Source of the DNA: an uncultured Saprospiraceae bacterium
GTDB taxonomy: Bacteria; Bacteroidota; Bacteroidia; Chitinophagales; Saprospiraceae
Reading direction: 5' to 3'
NCBI GenBank assembly: GCA_937961455.1
Contig: CALGNN010000142.1
Span: forward strand, 1-42,567
Length of the DNA stretch: 42,567 nucleotides
Shown: in pieces, positions 1 to 8,727 of the stretch
How positions within the stretch are numbered: position 1 is the first letter of the stretch
Layout: each line of letters starts with the position of its first letter
Notes under the pieces: model-generated
The model's input: the letters and a program-made list of their open reading frames with translations, nothing else
Databases searched by the model: none
What the model was told of the DNA's origin: nothing
Position numbers and translations under genes: made by a program

Positions 1-328
1 GCCACTTATTAGACGACGCTTTTAGCTATTACATATGGGTTGTAGGTTTGTACTGTAATTGAAACATGATACAATAAGTAATCACACATCCCTCTTATCA
101 TTTTCATTTGCCATTAATCAAAATATGCATGAGTCTTTTTATAAAGCGAAAGATTCATGTCTTGAGACATAAGTTTGAATTCTAATAATAGCACATGGCA
201 CAGATTAGCAATTCAATAGTCCATTTTCCAAAATTTAGAAATTAAAATATAAGCAGGTAAATAGTCTGCAATAAAAGAAATATGCGTAGTCCGAAATACA
301 CATTATTTAAACTTTAAAAAAATTTACA
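1..328. other. Gene-free AT-rich stretch
   Basis: I find no convincing coding region here. The stretch is AT-rich and leads into the S74-tailed surface protein gene. The only structure of note is a perfect 6-base inverted repeat, ATGTCT-TG-AGACAT, at 157-170, about 160 bases upstream of that gene's ATG. It may be a regulator site or chance. A gene running off the left edge cannot be excluded. Confidence 0.4.
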
Positions 329-1672
329 ATGAAAACTCTCAATGTCAAAGTGTTATACACTTTAATAATTTTCTTTACCTCTTTTCTGGGATTAGGGGCC
401 CAGCACACTCACATTATATCTGACGGTACAGTTCTCAATCCACAATTACAATTGGAAGAGGAAGTAGAAGATCAGTATGCAAGAATTAAATATGCCAATT
501 CAAATAGTGCTGATTTTTGGGCATTATCTGGTAGAACGGGTAATGGCGATCTCGATATCTTTGGAGCATTTTTTAATAATTCTCCAAGGTTTCTTTATAT
601 CAATGAAGATCAAAATTTTCAAGTATCAGATAATGTTTTAATTAAACCAGTACAAGGATCTGCTCCTTCTTTAACCTTGGATATAGAAGAACATGACAAC
701 GCCAATATTAATTTTACTTCTAATGACGGAGACCTTGGCAGTATAAAAGCAGTCACGAATCAAAATGGATCTGCCCATCCTGATCGAATAAGTATGATAA
801 GTCCTGGAAGCACTAATTTTATGTCTCTTACTGCAAGCAATACGAGATTTGCTGATCAAGAAATAGCCTATTGTATTAATTGTAGCGGTGAGCCAAGAGT
901 TTCTATTTACCAAAATTCGACTAGTACAGATCAGCATTTAAGACTTGTTGAAGATGTAGCCAATAGTTACGCTAGAATAGGTTTTTATAATTCTGGTACA
1001 TCAGATCGATGGAATTTAGGAGGGCGAGCTACTACTGGATTTGCTGATATGGTATTTTCTTACAATGGAGATCATACCCTCTACTTAAAAGGTGAAGCAA
1101 ATAGAGTAGCGGTAAATACTGCTAACCCAGATGCGCACTTTCATATCAAGCAACTCAATAATGGACTTGGTGCTTTATTGATTGAAAATGACAATAACAC
1201 AAATACTTGGTCATGGAGAATAAACAATAGTGACATGAGGATTTATTATAACGGCACTTACAAGGGATACTGGGATGATGCTGACGGATCATACGTTGAA
1301 CTTTCTGATAAGCGCTTAAAACACGATATCAATAAACTTTCTGATGGTGTGCTGCCAAAGCTTTTAAACTTAGAGGCAACGAGCTATAATTATAATGATA
1401 ATAAAGAAAGTGACGCTAAATCAATTGGATTTATAGCACAAGATGTCCAGAAAATTTTTCCTGAAATCGTGACTCAAATGGATGATGATGCAGAAGTTCT
1501 TGGTATAAAATATAGCAAGCTTGCAGTATTGGCAGTAAAGGCAATTCAGGAGCAACAAGATATTATCAATCAACAAGCAGCCTCTATCAAAGAAAAGGAA
1601 GTAGAACTTTCAAAAGTTAAACTACAGATGGATGCTATGTTGGAAAGAATAGAAAGATTAGAAGAATTGTAG
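329..1672 (+). CDS. Exported tail-fibre-like protein with C-terminal S74 chaperone domain
   Basis: Probably a trimeric surface or secreted fibre-like protein. A Sec signal peptide (residues 1-24, ending GLGAQ) is followed by a beta-rich region containing an apparent internal duplication: a QYARIKY block near residue 49 matches a SYARIGF block near residue 213. The C-terminus matches the intramolecular chaperone/auto-processing domain of peptidase family S74: it opens with SDKRLKHDI, with the expected nucleophile S326 and lysine K331, followed by IGFIAQDVQ and a terminal coiled coil (about residues 405-447). In phage endosialidases this domain guides trimer folding and then cleaves itself off; in Bacteroidota it often ends secreted adhesin-like proteins. 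It stands alone, with a strong hairpin terminator after the stop. No phage genes flank it, so prophage origin is not supported. The binding target is unknown. Confidence 0.85.
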   Translation: MKTLNVKVLYTLIIFFTSFLGLGAQHTHIISDGTVLNPQLQLEEEVEDQYARIKYANSNSADFWALSGRTGNGDLDIFGAFFNNSPRFLYINEDQNFQVSDNVLIKPVQGSAPSLTLDIEEHDNANINFTSNDGDLGSIKAVTNQNGSAHPDRISMISPGSTNFMSLTASNTRFADQEIAYCINCSGEPRVSIYQNSTSTDQHLRLVEDVANSYARIGFYNSGTSDRWNLGGRATTGFADMVFSYNGDHTLYLKGEANRVAVNTANPDAHFHIKQLNNGLGALLIENDNNTNTWSWRINNSDMRIYYNGTYKGYWDDADGSYVELSDKRLKHDINKLSDGVLPKLLNLEATSYNYNDNKESDAKSIGFIAQDVQKIFPEIVTQMDDDAEVLGIKYSKLAVLAVKAIQEQQDIINQQAASIKEKEVELSKVKLQMDAMLERIERLEEL

Positions 1673-1700
1673 GTTAAAAGTTTCTTCTTGTATTCGATTA

Positions 1701-1730
1701 AGGGTTCTAATTATTAGAACCCTTTTTCTT
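1701..1730 (+). terminator. Rho-independent terminator after the S74 gene
   Basis: A perfect 10-base stem (AGGGTTCTAA at 1701-1710, TTAGAACCCT at 1714-1723) with a TTA loop is followed by a T-rich tract on the plus strand. It lies 29 bases after the S74 stop and overlaps the last codons and TAG stop of the convergent gene at 1707-2243. Confidence 0.85.
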
Positions 1731-2243
1731 TTGGTCTAACATTTTTCTAACGAGCTTGCATCGTCCTTTCATAGCTGCTGAAGGCTCTAGCTCTAATTCT
1801 TCTAAGACGAGTAAAATTTCTTGTTGTAGTTCTGTGTAGTTGCATGCAATTTTAGCAGCTACGTGTATGGCATTAGCCCGAATAGCAATAGCATATTTTG
1901 GTATGGCTGCAAACTTTAAAGCACAATCGTAAATTAAACCCTCGAAGTCTTCCGGAATAGTCAAGTCGACATACACTCGAAAGATGTTTCGATATATAGC
2001 ATCATGTACATCAGTTCTATTCAACATGCTAATCAACGCCTCATGATGTTTTTCAAATAGATTAAAACTTGTTTCTGGAAAATGGGTGAGGGTCCATGCT
2101 GCTCTTTGACATATACGATAGTCACTTTCTAAGAAAATTCGAATGAGTTCGTCAAAGCGCTTTTGATTCTTGCCAATATAATCGATGATGCGCATCGTTT
2201 GCGCTTTGGAATGTTCATCAATTAAGGCTTGTTCAATATTCAC
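1707..2243 (-). CDS. HEAT-repeat-like helical protein
   Basis: A cytoplasmic, all-helical protein of 178 residues with no signal peptide or membrane segment. The pattern resembles short HEAT/ARM-type repeats: a pair of helices around CQRAAWTLTHFPE (about residues 45-57) and another around AIRANAIHVAAKIACN (about residues 119-134). Such proteins usually act as protein-binding scaffolds, but no partner can be named. The ATG at 2241-2243 gives a compact protein. The gene is single, convergent with the S74 gene, and its upstream region is the repeat-rich spacer at 2350-2636, so its promoter must lie in or next to that repeat. Function unknown. Confidence 0.7.
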   Translation of the reverse strand: MNIEQALIDEHSKAQTMRIIDYIGKNQKRFDELIRIFLESDYRICQRAAWTLTHFPETSFNLFEKHHEALISMLNRTDVHDAIYRNIFRVYVDLTIPEDFEGLIYDCALKFAAIPKYAIAIRANAIHVAAKIACNYTELQQEILLVLEELELEPSAAMKGRCKLVRKMLDQKKKGSNN

Positions 2244-2352
2244 TTTGTATGATTGAGCTAGCGGTCATTATTTTTTGAAAGGACGCTAATTATTTTATTG
2301 AGGGTATAAAAGTAAAACTCATCATCGTAAAACTTTGATTAAACGGTGTGTA

Positions 2353-2416
2353 TTTTTTTTAGCTTTTTAGCTATTTAGCTATTTAGCTATTTAGCCATTT
2401 AGTCTTTTAGCTTTTT
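2353..2416. repeat. Tandem array of a degenerate 8-base unit (TTTAGCTA)
   Basis: About seven tandem copies of an octamer, consensus TTTAGCTA. The AGC core recurs at 2361, 2369, 2377, 2385 and 2393, becomes AGT at 2401, and returns at 2409, so the period is exactly 8. A related array with unit TTTGGCTG/TTTAGCTA occurs at about 37128-37216. In both places the octamers are followed, in the same orientation, by GC-rich hairpin units. Confidence 0.85.
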
Positions 2417-2424
2417 ATTTAATT

Positions 2425-2625
2425 GCACTGTCGTGCTTTACTCACTTACTGAGCAGTTGCTAAATATCAGGTTTGTGGATTGTTCGTTTACGTTCGCATT
2501 AGCGCAAAACTCAGTTACATGGGTAGTCGCTTAAAACATGATTACGTGCGCATTCGCGCAAAACGCGATTACGTGCGCAGTCGCGCTTCACTCACTTAAA
2601 GCACTGTCGTGCTTTACTACTTCGT
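2425..2625. repeat. Diverged GC-rich hairpin-like repeat units of about 25-28 bases
   Basis: Several imperfect direct repeats whose cores can fold on themselves: GCACTGTCGTGC at 2425 and again, identical over 18 bases, at 2601; GCGCATTCGCGC near 2549; and GCGCAGTCGCGC at 2575. Linkers such as CTTTACTCACTTA or AAAACGCGATTAC recur. The GC content stands out from the AT-rich surroundings. The same motif family recurs at about 37235-37290. The block ends just before the stop codon of the LEA-like gene at 2637. It may be a REP-like intergenic element; no transposase is nearby. Confidence 0.7.
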
Positions 2626-2636
2626 AGATCGTTCGT

Positions 2637-3608
2637 TTATTCTTCTTCGCTTATGATGATAGCGTCGTCAACTAACTCGTTGCCATCGCCGTCTAAATCC
2701 TGAAATCCTGCAGCTTTAGAATCTTGAATTTTTTGTTTCTTGATTTCAGCTACCTCTTCCTTATTTTGAATCAGTTTATTTTTTTCTCCACTATAATTTC
2801 CTTTAGCATATTGGTCAGCTCTAGAGAAAAAATCATCCGAACCATCAAGTAAACTGGTTTTGGCATCAATAGGTGTATCTGCAAAACCTTCCGTACCATC
2901 TTTTACAATGGCATCAGACTCTGCAGCCATTTTTTGCGCTTTCTCCATGGTCTCATCTAATTTTTCACCTAAATCTGCTGTTACCTCTTTCGCTCGATCC
3001 ACCATTTTATCTTTGACATCCAAGACCTTCGATCCAACATTTTCTGAAAGATCTCCCGCCTTATCCATTAACTCACTGCCTTTTTCTATGACTTTTTCAC
3101 CAACATTCTCAGAAAGATTTGCTGCTTTATTTGCAAGCTCACCGCCTGTTTCAAGTACCTTTTCTCCAACGGATTCTGAAACATCTGCTGCTTTATTTAC
3201 AGCGTCTGATTCCATGATTTTACTTCCCATTGCTCCTAAACTTTCTTTGGCTTGATTCAATTTTTCATCTAAACCCGTTTTTTCTAATAAGTCAGATGCG
3301 GAGTCTTTAGCTGTTTCAAAGGCTGAAGTAGCCATATCTTTTGCTTGATCTAGCTTATCAGTAAGATTGGCACTCTCTGCAAAATCTGTGGCTTTATCTT
3401 TCGCTGTGTTGAAAAGATCACCTGCTTTATCAAAAGCTTTTGCCCCAACATCAGTGACTACATCTTTTGTTTTATCTAGCATTTCACCAGATTTTTCTAA
3501 TAATTCCTCGCCAGCTTCTTTTGCAAAATCACCTGTTTTTTCAGCTCCAGACTTAGCTAAAGATTCAGCACCAAAGAATATTTTTTTAAGATCTCCAAAT
3601 AATCCCAT
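2637..3608 (-). CDS. LEA-like amphipathic repeat protein with EF-hand-like tail
   Basis: A 323-residue, highly charged protein rich in Ala, Lys, Asp and Glu, built from imperfect repeats of the type DKAGDLxENVGEKVxEKG over about residues 40-230. The pattern suggests long amphipathic helices like those of group 3 LEA or apolipoprotein-like proteins, which can coat membranes or protect proteins during desiccation or osmotic stress; this function is inferred from composition only. There is no signal peptide. The C-terminus carries DLDGDGNELVDD (residues 304-315), which matches the first half of an EF-hand/dockerin calcium loop (DxDxDG), then an acidic ISEEE end. It is transcribed divergently from the coiled-coil gene at 3669 with only 60 bases between the starts, so the two may be co-regulated. 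Long open frames on the opposite strand are by-products of the repeated codons. Confidence 0.7.
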   Translation of the reverse strand: MGLFGDLKKIFFGAESLAKSGAEKTGDFAKEAGEELLEKSGEMLDKTKDVVTDVGAKAFDKAGDLFNTAKDKATDFAESANLTDKLDQAKDMATSAFETAKDSASDLLEKTGLDEKLNQAKESLGAMGSKIMESDAVNKAADVSESVGEKVLETGGELANKAANLSENVGEKVIEKGSELMDKAGDLSENVGSKVLDVKDKMVDRAKEVTADLGEKLDETMEKAQKMAAESDAIVKDGTEGFADTPIDAKTSLLDGSDDFFSRADQYAKGNYSGEKNKLIQNKEEVAEIKKQKIQDSKAAGFQDLDGDGNELVDDAIIISEEE

Positions 3609-3668
3609 GTTGTTTTTTTTATTCGTGTTATGTATTATCTAACTTCAATTTCATAAAATTAGTTTATT

Positions 3669-4610
3669 ATGTCTCTTTATAAAAACGATCTTCTAAAAAC
3701 TATTGAAGAATTTCATCAAATTAATAAGGTGCAAAAACACTTTAAATCCCTTGAAATTCAATTAGAAGAAGCCTATAACACGATGGAAAAGTTGGGTAAG
3801 CTGCTTGATGACAAGTATGGCAACTTTGAAAATATGGAAGGCAAATCGGTAAAAGGACTCTTTTATAAAGTCTTAGGATCAAAAGAAGAGCAAACTGAAA
3901 AAGCCAGACAAGACTATCTTGATGCTGCTTTGAAATATCAAGAAGCTAAAAAAGAGGTAGATCTTTTAGAGTTTGAAAAGAACCTTTTAAAAGACAAATT
4001 GGAACAGCGTGTAGGAATAGAGCACAAAATAAAGACCTTGATGCAAAAACGAGAATTGGAGCTGAAACGAACAGATCCTAAAGTTGCATCAAAACTGAGA
4101 GCTATTGGAGCCGAACAAGAAAATCTGCAAAGAGTGAAAGTTGATATCGCAGAGGCCCTCGAAGCTGCAGAAAAAACAATGGCTAATTTACAACGCATGA
4201 TCATGGAATTAAAGAAAGCAAGTGATTGGGGGCAATGGGATATGTATGGAAGAGGTTCACATGCTTCCTATAATAAACATTCACATATAGATCGTGCAAG
4301 AGAATTGTCGCTTACAGTAAAACACAATCTTCGTCGTTTTGAAGAAGAACTTAGTGATGTATATGAAACTGGTAAAATGGAGTTGCATTTTCAATTAGAA
4401 CCATTCAATCGATTTACGGATGTATTTTTTGATAATCTAATTTCAGATTGGATTATTCAACAAAAAATTAATAATGCACTTAATAATGTGGTTTCAATTC
4501 ATGATAAAGTGAAAAGATATTATGGTTCATTGAAATCAGATTTTCCACGAGTTGATAGTGAGTTGCAAGCGTTGGAAGATGAGCGAAAAACTTTAATTGT
4601 GAACAATTGA
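3669..4610 (+). CDS. Coiled-coil protein of unknown function
   Basis: A 313-residue soluble protein without signal peptide or membrane segment. Most of residues 10-180 show heptad-like coiled-coil patterns rich in Glu, Lys and Leu, interrupted by a G/H/Y-rich linker (WGQWDMYGRGSHASYNKHSH, about residues 187-206). A C-terminal helical region (210-310) contains a conserved-looking FNRFTDVFFDNLISDWIIQQ block. I do not recognise a named family. Divergent pairing with the LEA-like gene across a 60-base spacer suggests shared expression, possibly envelope or stress related. The gene ends convergently 35 bases from the next gene. Confidence 0.65.
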   Translation: MSLYKNDLLKTIEEFHQINKVQKHFKSLEIQLEEAYNTMEKLGKLLDDKYGNFENMEGKSVKGLFYKVLGSKEEQTEKARQDYLDAALKYQEAKKEVDLLEFEKNLLKDKLEQRVGIEHKIKTLMQKRELELKRTDPKVASKLRAIGAEQENLQRVKVDIAEALEAAEKTMANLQRMIMELKKASDWGQWDMYGRGSHASYNKHSHIDRARELSLTVKHNLRRFEEELSDVYETGKMELHFQLEPFNRFTDVFFDNLISDWIIQQKINNALNNVVSIHDKVKRYYGSLKSDFPRVDSELQALEDERKTLIVNN

Positions 4611-4645
4611 CACCTTGGCTTCCAACAATCAGTTAGGCTCTAATC

Positions 4646-5848
4646 CTAATTAAGCTTTAATATTTTTTCAACACTCATAGATCCATAATTTTGGTGACGC
4701 ACTCTTAGGAAATAAGTTCCTGCGGGCAATCCATTTATATCTATAGTTAATGTACTTTGATTTACGTCTAAACTCTGATATACATTGCCATTGGCATCTA
4801 GAATGTCAATTATATATTCACTGAGTGCACCAGAGATTTGAAATAGCCCTTGTGTAGGATTTGGGTAAAGCGTCAAATCTAAGGCTGATAATTCTAAGTC
4901 AGTTTGAGCAGAAATATCGCTAAAGAAAACTCGACTCTCTCCATTATCATCGTTGAAATCTAAGAGTTCGGCCCAAATAAAATCAACGATGTCTACATAG
5001 TTGTTTTGAATAGCGCTGTGCACTATTGTTGGCACGTTGTAGCTACTTGGTGCTTTTTGTTCATTCACAGCCATATACGTAATTAGACCAGCTAAAAAGT
5101 AAGTCGTAGCCCTTCCATGAGGTGCATCATCTTCATATAACTCGGTGGTTGGAATAGCTAGTGGAAGAAGATCTGTATGTAGCTTGCTCATTATTGGCCC
5201 TACTGGAATCATCTTGATATTCTCATCAGGGCGCGAAAGCAATAGTGCATCGTGATAGCTAATCCACCAATCATGGAAGGCACCATTTGTTTCAGCATTA
5301 TATGAATCAAATTCTGTTTCAGATGGAGGAAATCCGTTATTGAGAAATCCTGCCATATCAGGCCAATTTTCATAAATGTAAATCCTTAAAGAATCTTCTT
5401 GTTGCCCTAGCCAATCTATAATAGTTTCTGTTGCGGAAATTGGTGTAATACCTGGATCGGAATAATATTCTTCATCGGGTGCTTGCCATTGGATGAAATT
5501 TCCTGCAGTAATCATGATCGTATTAATGTCAGCATCAGCAAAAGCTTCTGTATCACTTTCCCAAACACCTGGAACAATGTCATATCCCCATTGTGAAATT
5601 GGAGGCACATTCGCATGCTGAGGTAAAAATCCATATTGACCTCCTCCTGCATAATTTTTGTTAGCCTCTTGAGATAGTAAATAGAGCCAGTGTGGAACGG
5701 TGGTTTCATCACTAGGTGTCGGATTAATAGGAGGGCGATGATCAATTAAGCTATGCCCAAAAATGAACATCTTCATCGTATCTGACTGGCCAAATAAATT
5801 CATACAAATGGTCAATCCAAAACATATTGGGATTAAAATAAACTTCAT
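4646..5848 (-). CDS. T9SS-exported SGNH-hydrolase-like protein
   Basis: A secreted protein: signal peptide (residues 1-20, ending MNLFGQ), catalytic-type domain, then a type IX secretion type A sorting domain starting near LYPNPTQG (about residue 325) and ending with the usual GTYFLRVRHQ and VEKILKLN strands. The central domain resembles an SGNH/GDSL hydrolase. Block I is FGHSLI with candidate nucleophile S33 (GHS in place of GDS), AGNF around N117 could be the oxyanion Asn, and DDAPH (D241, H244) supplies the DxxH pair. Substrate unknown; esters on polysaccharides are a common target of such enzymes. Monocistronic by layout. The family call rests on three short blocks in the right order. Confidence 0.75.
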   Translation of the reverse strand: MKFILIPICFGLTICMNLFGQSDTMKMFIFGHSLIDHRPPINPTPSDETTVPHWLYLLSQEANKNYAGGGQYGFLPQHANVPPISQWGYDIVPGVWESDTEAFADADINTIMITAGNFIQWQAPDEEYYSDPGITPISATETIIDWLGQQEDSLRIYIYENWPDMAGFLNNGFPPSETEFDSYNAETNGAFHDWWISYHDALLLSRPDENIKMIPVGPIMSKLHTDLLPLAIPTTELYEDDAPHGRATTYFLAGLITYMAVNEQKAPSSYNVPTIVHSAIQNNYVDIVDFIWAELLDFNDDNGESRVFFSDISAQTDLELSALDLTLYPNPTQGLFQISGALSEYIIDILDANGNVYQSLDVNQSTLTIDINGLPAGTYFLRVRHQNYGSMSVEKILKLN

Positions 5849-5927
5849 GTTTTATTTATTAATGGAACAAAAATTAATCGAGTGGTAGAATTTCGATAGC
5901 TAATTGAGCAGAATTAAAAGTAGCTAG

Positions 5928-8708
5928 CTAAACGTTATCAGACTTAAATTTATAAATAAAAAATATAAAAATCATCAATAATGGTATTCCAATCCAAATC
6001 CAATTTAAATTAAAGTTTGATTTTGTTTTAATATCACCAGTGTAGTAAAAACCAGCCCAAAAATATGGATGTGCAAAATTGGCATCCTTCATCAACTTTC
6101 TTTTTGAAATACCGATGGCTTCCGGTTTATTTGATCCAGCATGAATGAGTCTATAAAATTCGGTTGTCAATAAGGCTGTGCTTTTATCAGAAACTGACCA
6201 AAGACTTGATAAGACTCCTTGAGCTCCAGCTTGAATGAAAGATCTTCCCAAACTCATTACACCTTCACCTTTTTCAAAAGAGCCTATGCCTGTTTCACAA
6301 GCACTTAAAACTACTAAATCAGCATTTAATTTATAGTTCCTTATCTCATGTGCTTTTAAACGACAACTATCATCGATATGTGCTTTTGCATTATCGAGAG
6401 CAATGTAGGAGTTTCTACCTTTTTCCAAATCTGCAACTGCATGAGAAGAAAAATGAATCATTGAATAGTTTTCAATAATTCTATCCAGTTGGTTTTTTGT
6501 AGCATATGTAGAGGATAATACTCTTGCATTAAATTCATCATCTAGAAAATTGATCTCTTGCTGGGAAAAACCTAATGGTTGAAAATCTTCATTATTAGAA
6601 TAATCAGGATGAATGGCCAAAACATTTTTGTTTTTTATTTCAATCTTATTTTGCTTGACCATAGAAAGAAATAATGCTGAATTTATCAAAGAAACATTGC
6701 TAGATTTAATAATGAAAGGGTAGTCCTTTAGTCTTGTTTGCTTTTCTACTTCTTCAGTGCACAGTGCATCAAATGGAAGGACATTTAATTTCCCATCAGG
6801 AACAATCAATATTTGTCTTTTTAATAGATGCTCATGTGGTTCTAATAAATTTTGATAAAGCAAATACGTTAAAGCTCTAAATTGGTTGTTCCCCTCTGCA
6901 ATGCTAGAATAAAATGCTTCAATATCATTTAATAATTTATCCGTGATTTTTAATCTGCTTAAGTTGCTTTTGTGTTTAGTTACACTTAGACTATATAAGT
7001 ATTCTTTTCCTTGGAAAAATTCAATAAAGCAACTCTCTCTATCAATAAGTTTTTTCTGTAATTGATTAAGACTGATTCTTTTTTTATTTGATGTTTTTGA
7101 CGCATCAGAGCTTGCATAGATTTTACCTTCAAAAATTTCTTTTTCATTTTGTAGAGAGTCTAAAGTTCTACTCAGAGACTTTAATTGAGAAATGTCAATA
7201 TTGAATTCATCAAGTTTAGCTTTAGTGTAATTAATGTATCCATTAATCTTTTTATGATTTTTTAATAATTCTTCATCCACATCAATCTGACTAAACTTAT
7301 CCGCTTGAACTAGTTCATCAATAAGATTTAGGGCTTTACTTTGTTCCATCAATTCTAATATCCTTGCATGTTTATCTTTATATTCTGATTGATAAAGGAG
7401 TTCAATACCTTGTTCAAAGATTGGATAAGCAGCTTCAATTAATAATTGTCTATCCTTTTCTAAAAACACATTATTTCGCTCTATCCCTATGAGCTCAATT
7501 GCTTTTTCATTAAAGTGAATGGCTGATATAATATTATTATTTTTTGCAATTTCTAGATTAGAATACAATGCAAATATTTCTAACAATTCAAATTTTTGTG
7601 CTCCTAGAAATTTATGATTAATTGGATCAAGTATAGATTTGCCTTCAATTAAATTAAGGGCGCTCATTAATGATGCTTCAGCCTCTTTAAATGCTTGAAC
7701 CGCTATGAAACTCTTTGTTAAATTTATGTAGTTTTTTATAGTGTAAATAATGGCATTACTATAATAATTACTATTTACATTAAAGTTTTTATTAAAATAG
7801 GCTATCGCCTTTTTGTGTTCGTTGATTGCTGCATAATATAATCCGTACTGCGTATTAAATTTAAATTGAAACTTTTTCACCTCACTTGCTTCAAGATTTT
7901 CTTCATATCCTGGAGCGATCTTTTCTAAATAAAAATGAGCTTGTTCAAAATTATTATCCAACAAGTATAGTTCAACGAGTTTAAGCCAACTCTCATACCT
8001 TTCTTCTTTTCTTATTGCATTAATCGCACGTGATAATTCCTGGGAATATTTAAATTTATCCCCAAGTTTAAAATGTATCTCACTGAGATTTACAATTGAA
8101 TGAAAATTTAGATTTCCTTGAGTATAGGTAGTTTCTATTTCCCCAAAAAACTTGTTAAAAGTGATTTTTGCTTTTTCTAGATTTCCTGAATTCTTTAAAA
8201 CTTGCCCTGTAAGTACAATGGCTAAATCTGCTAAAAAATTGAAGTAGCTATCTTCAAGATTAGGATTGTAATGAATAAAGTCTTTTCTAGCTTCATCCAT
8301 GTCCATTTTATTTAAAAACTTTATAGCTTCTTCATAATCTCCTAAGGCAATTTCAAGTTCAGCATATAGTAGCCAAACCATATTCTGAAAAAAGGATTTA
8401 GGCAATTGAGAATTTTCTTGCCAATCTTCCTCATCTAAATATTCTTGCATTTTTTGCAAAAGCAAAATGCTTGAATTAAAATATCCAGCTCTATTAAATG
8501 TGCCAATCACATAGGATAGCGCCATAGGGTATGGATCATTCTCTTTTTTGCTACGCTCTTCTTGTTTTATTAAAGCTAGAGCATCAAGAGCTATTTCTAA
8601 TCTGTCGGGCTCTGATTGTGCAATAGTCACATTTTTATACCATTCATCTGAATACTGCCTAAGCCTCTGTGCATTTGCAGAAATCTGAATGAATAAAATA
8701 TTAATCAA
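5928..8708 (-). CDS. TPR-CHAT caspase-like protease with C-terminal membrane anchor
   Basis: A large protein with an N-terminal signal-like segment ending ISANAQ, helical TPR-type repeats over roughly residues 20-430, a coiled-coil linker (about 440-540), a CHAT peptidase domain (about 560-890) and one transmembrane segment near the C-terminus (about 902-920). The CHAT dyad is visible: His756 in HFSSHAVAD and Cys804 in LVVLSACETG, followed by GVLSSLWSVSD. CHAT proteases are caspase relatives (clan CD) that cut specific partner proteins. The TPR part would lie outside the inner membrane, with a short cytoplasmic tail. There is no ATG: the proposed start is TTG at 8706-8708. The frame stays open upstream to about 8755, where Asn/Lys-rich codons would give a better signal-peptide n-region. 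It follows the 209-residue gene by 19 bases, so the two are probably translated together. Confidence 0.85.
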   Translation of the reverse strand: MINILFIQISANAQRLRQYSDEWYKNVTIAQSEPDRLEIALDALALIKQEERSKKENDPYPMALSYVIGTFNRAGYFNSSILLLQKMQEYLDEEDWQENSQLPKSFFQNMVWLLYAELEIALGDYEEAIKFLNKMDMDEARKDFIHYNPNLEDSYFNFLADLAIVLTGQVLKNSGNLEKAKITFNKFFGEIETTYTQGNLNFHSIVNLSEIHFKLGDKFKYSQELSRAINAIRKEERYESWLKLVELYLLDNNFEQAHFYLEKIAPGYEENLEASEVKKFQFKFNTQYGLYYAAINEHKKAIAYFNKNFNVNSNYYSNAIIYTIKNYINLTKSFIAVQAFKEAEASLMSALNLIEGKSILDPINHKFLGAQKFELLEIFALYSNLEIAKNNNIISAIHFNEKAIELIGIERNNVFLEKDRQLLIEAAYPIFEQGIELLYQSEYKDKHARILELMEQSKALNLIDELVQADKFSQIDVDEELLKNHKKINGYINYTKAKLDEFNIDISQLKSLSRTLDSLQNEKEIFEGKIYASSDASKTSNKKRISLNQLQKKLIDRESCFIEFFQGKEYLYSLSVTKHKSNLSRLKITDKLLNDIEAFYSSIAEGNNQFRALTYLLYQNLLEPHEHLLKRQILIVPDGKLNVLPFDALCTEEVEKQTRLKDYPFIIKSSNVSLINSALFLSMVKQNKIEIKNKNVLAIHPDYSNNEDFQPLGFSQQEINFLDDEFNARVLSSTYATKNQLDRIIENYSMIHFSSHAVADLEKGRNSYIALDNAKAHIDDSCRLKAHEIRNYKLNADLVVLSACETGIGSFEKGEGVMSLGRSFIQAGAQGVLSSLWSVSDKSTALLTTEFYRLIHAGSNKPEAIGISKRKLMKDANFAHPYFWAGFYYTGDIKTKSNFNLNWIWIGIPLLMIFIFFIYKFKSDNV

Positions 8709-8727
8709 CAGACATAAATAAATATGC

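Noticed and set aside
329-1672. Prophage tail fibre
   Set aside because: The S74 domain and fibre-like body suggest it, but there is a Sec signal peptide and no other phage gene nearby; S74 tails are common on Bacteroidota surface proteins.
2353-2625. CRISPR-like array
   Set aside because: The 8-base units are directly adjacent without spacers, and the hairpin units vary and have no unique spacers; no cas genes are present.
2860-3642. Two long open frames on the plus strand (131 and 91 codons) opposite the LEA-like gene
   Set aside because: They mirror the biased repeated codons of the real gene, are Ser/Ala/Phe-rich without domain pattern, and lack initiation context.
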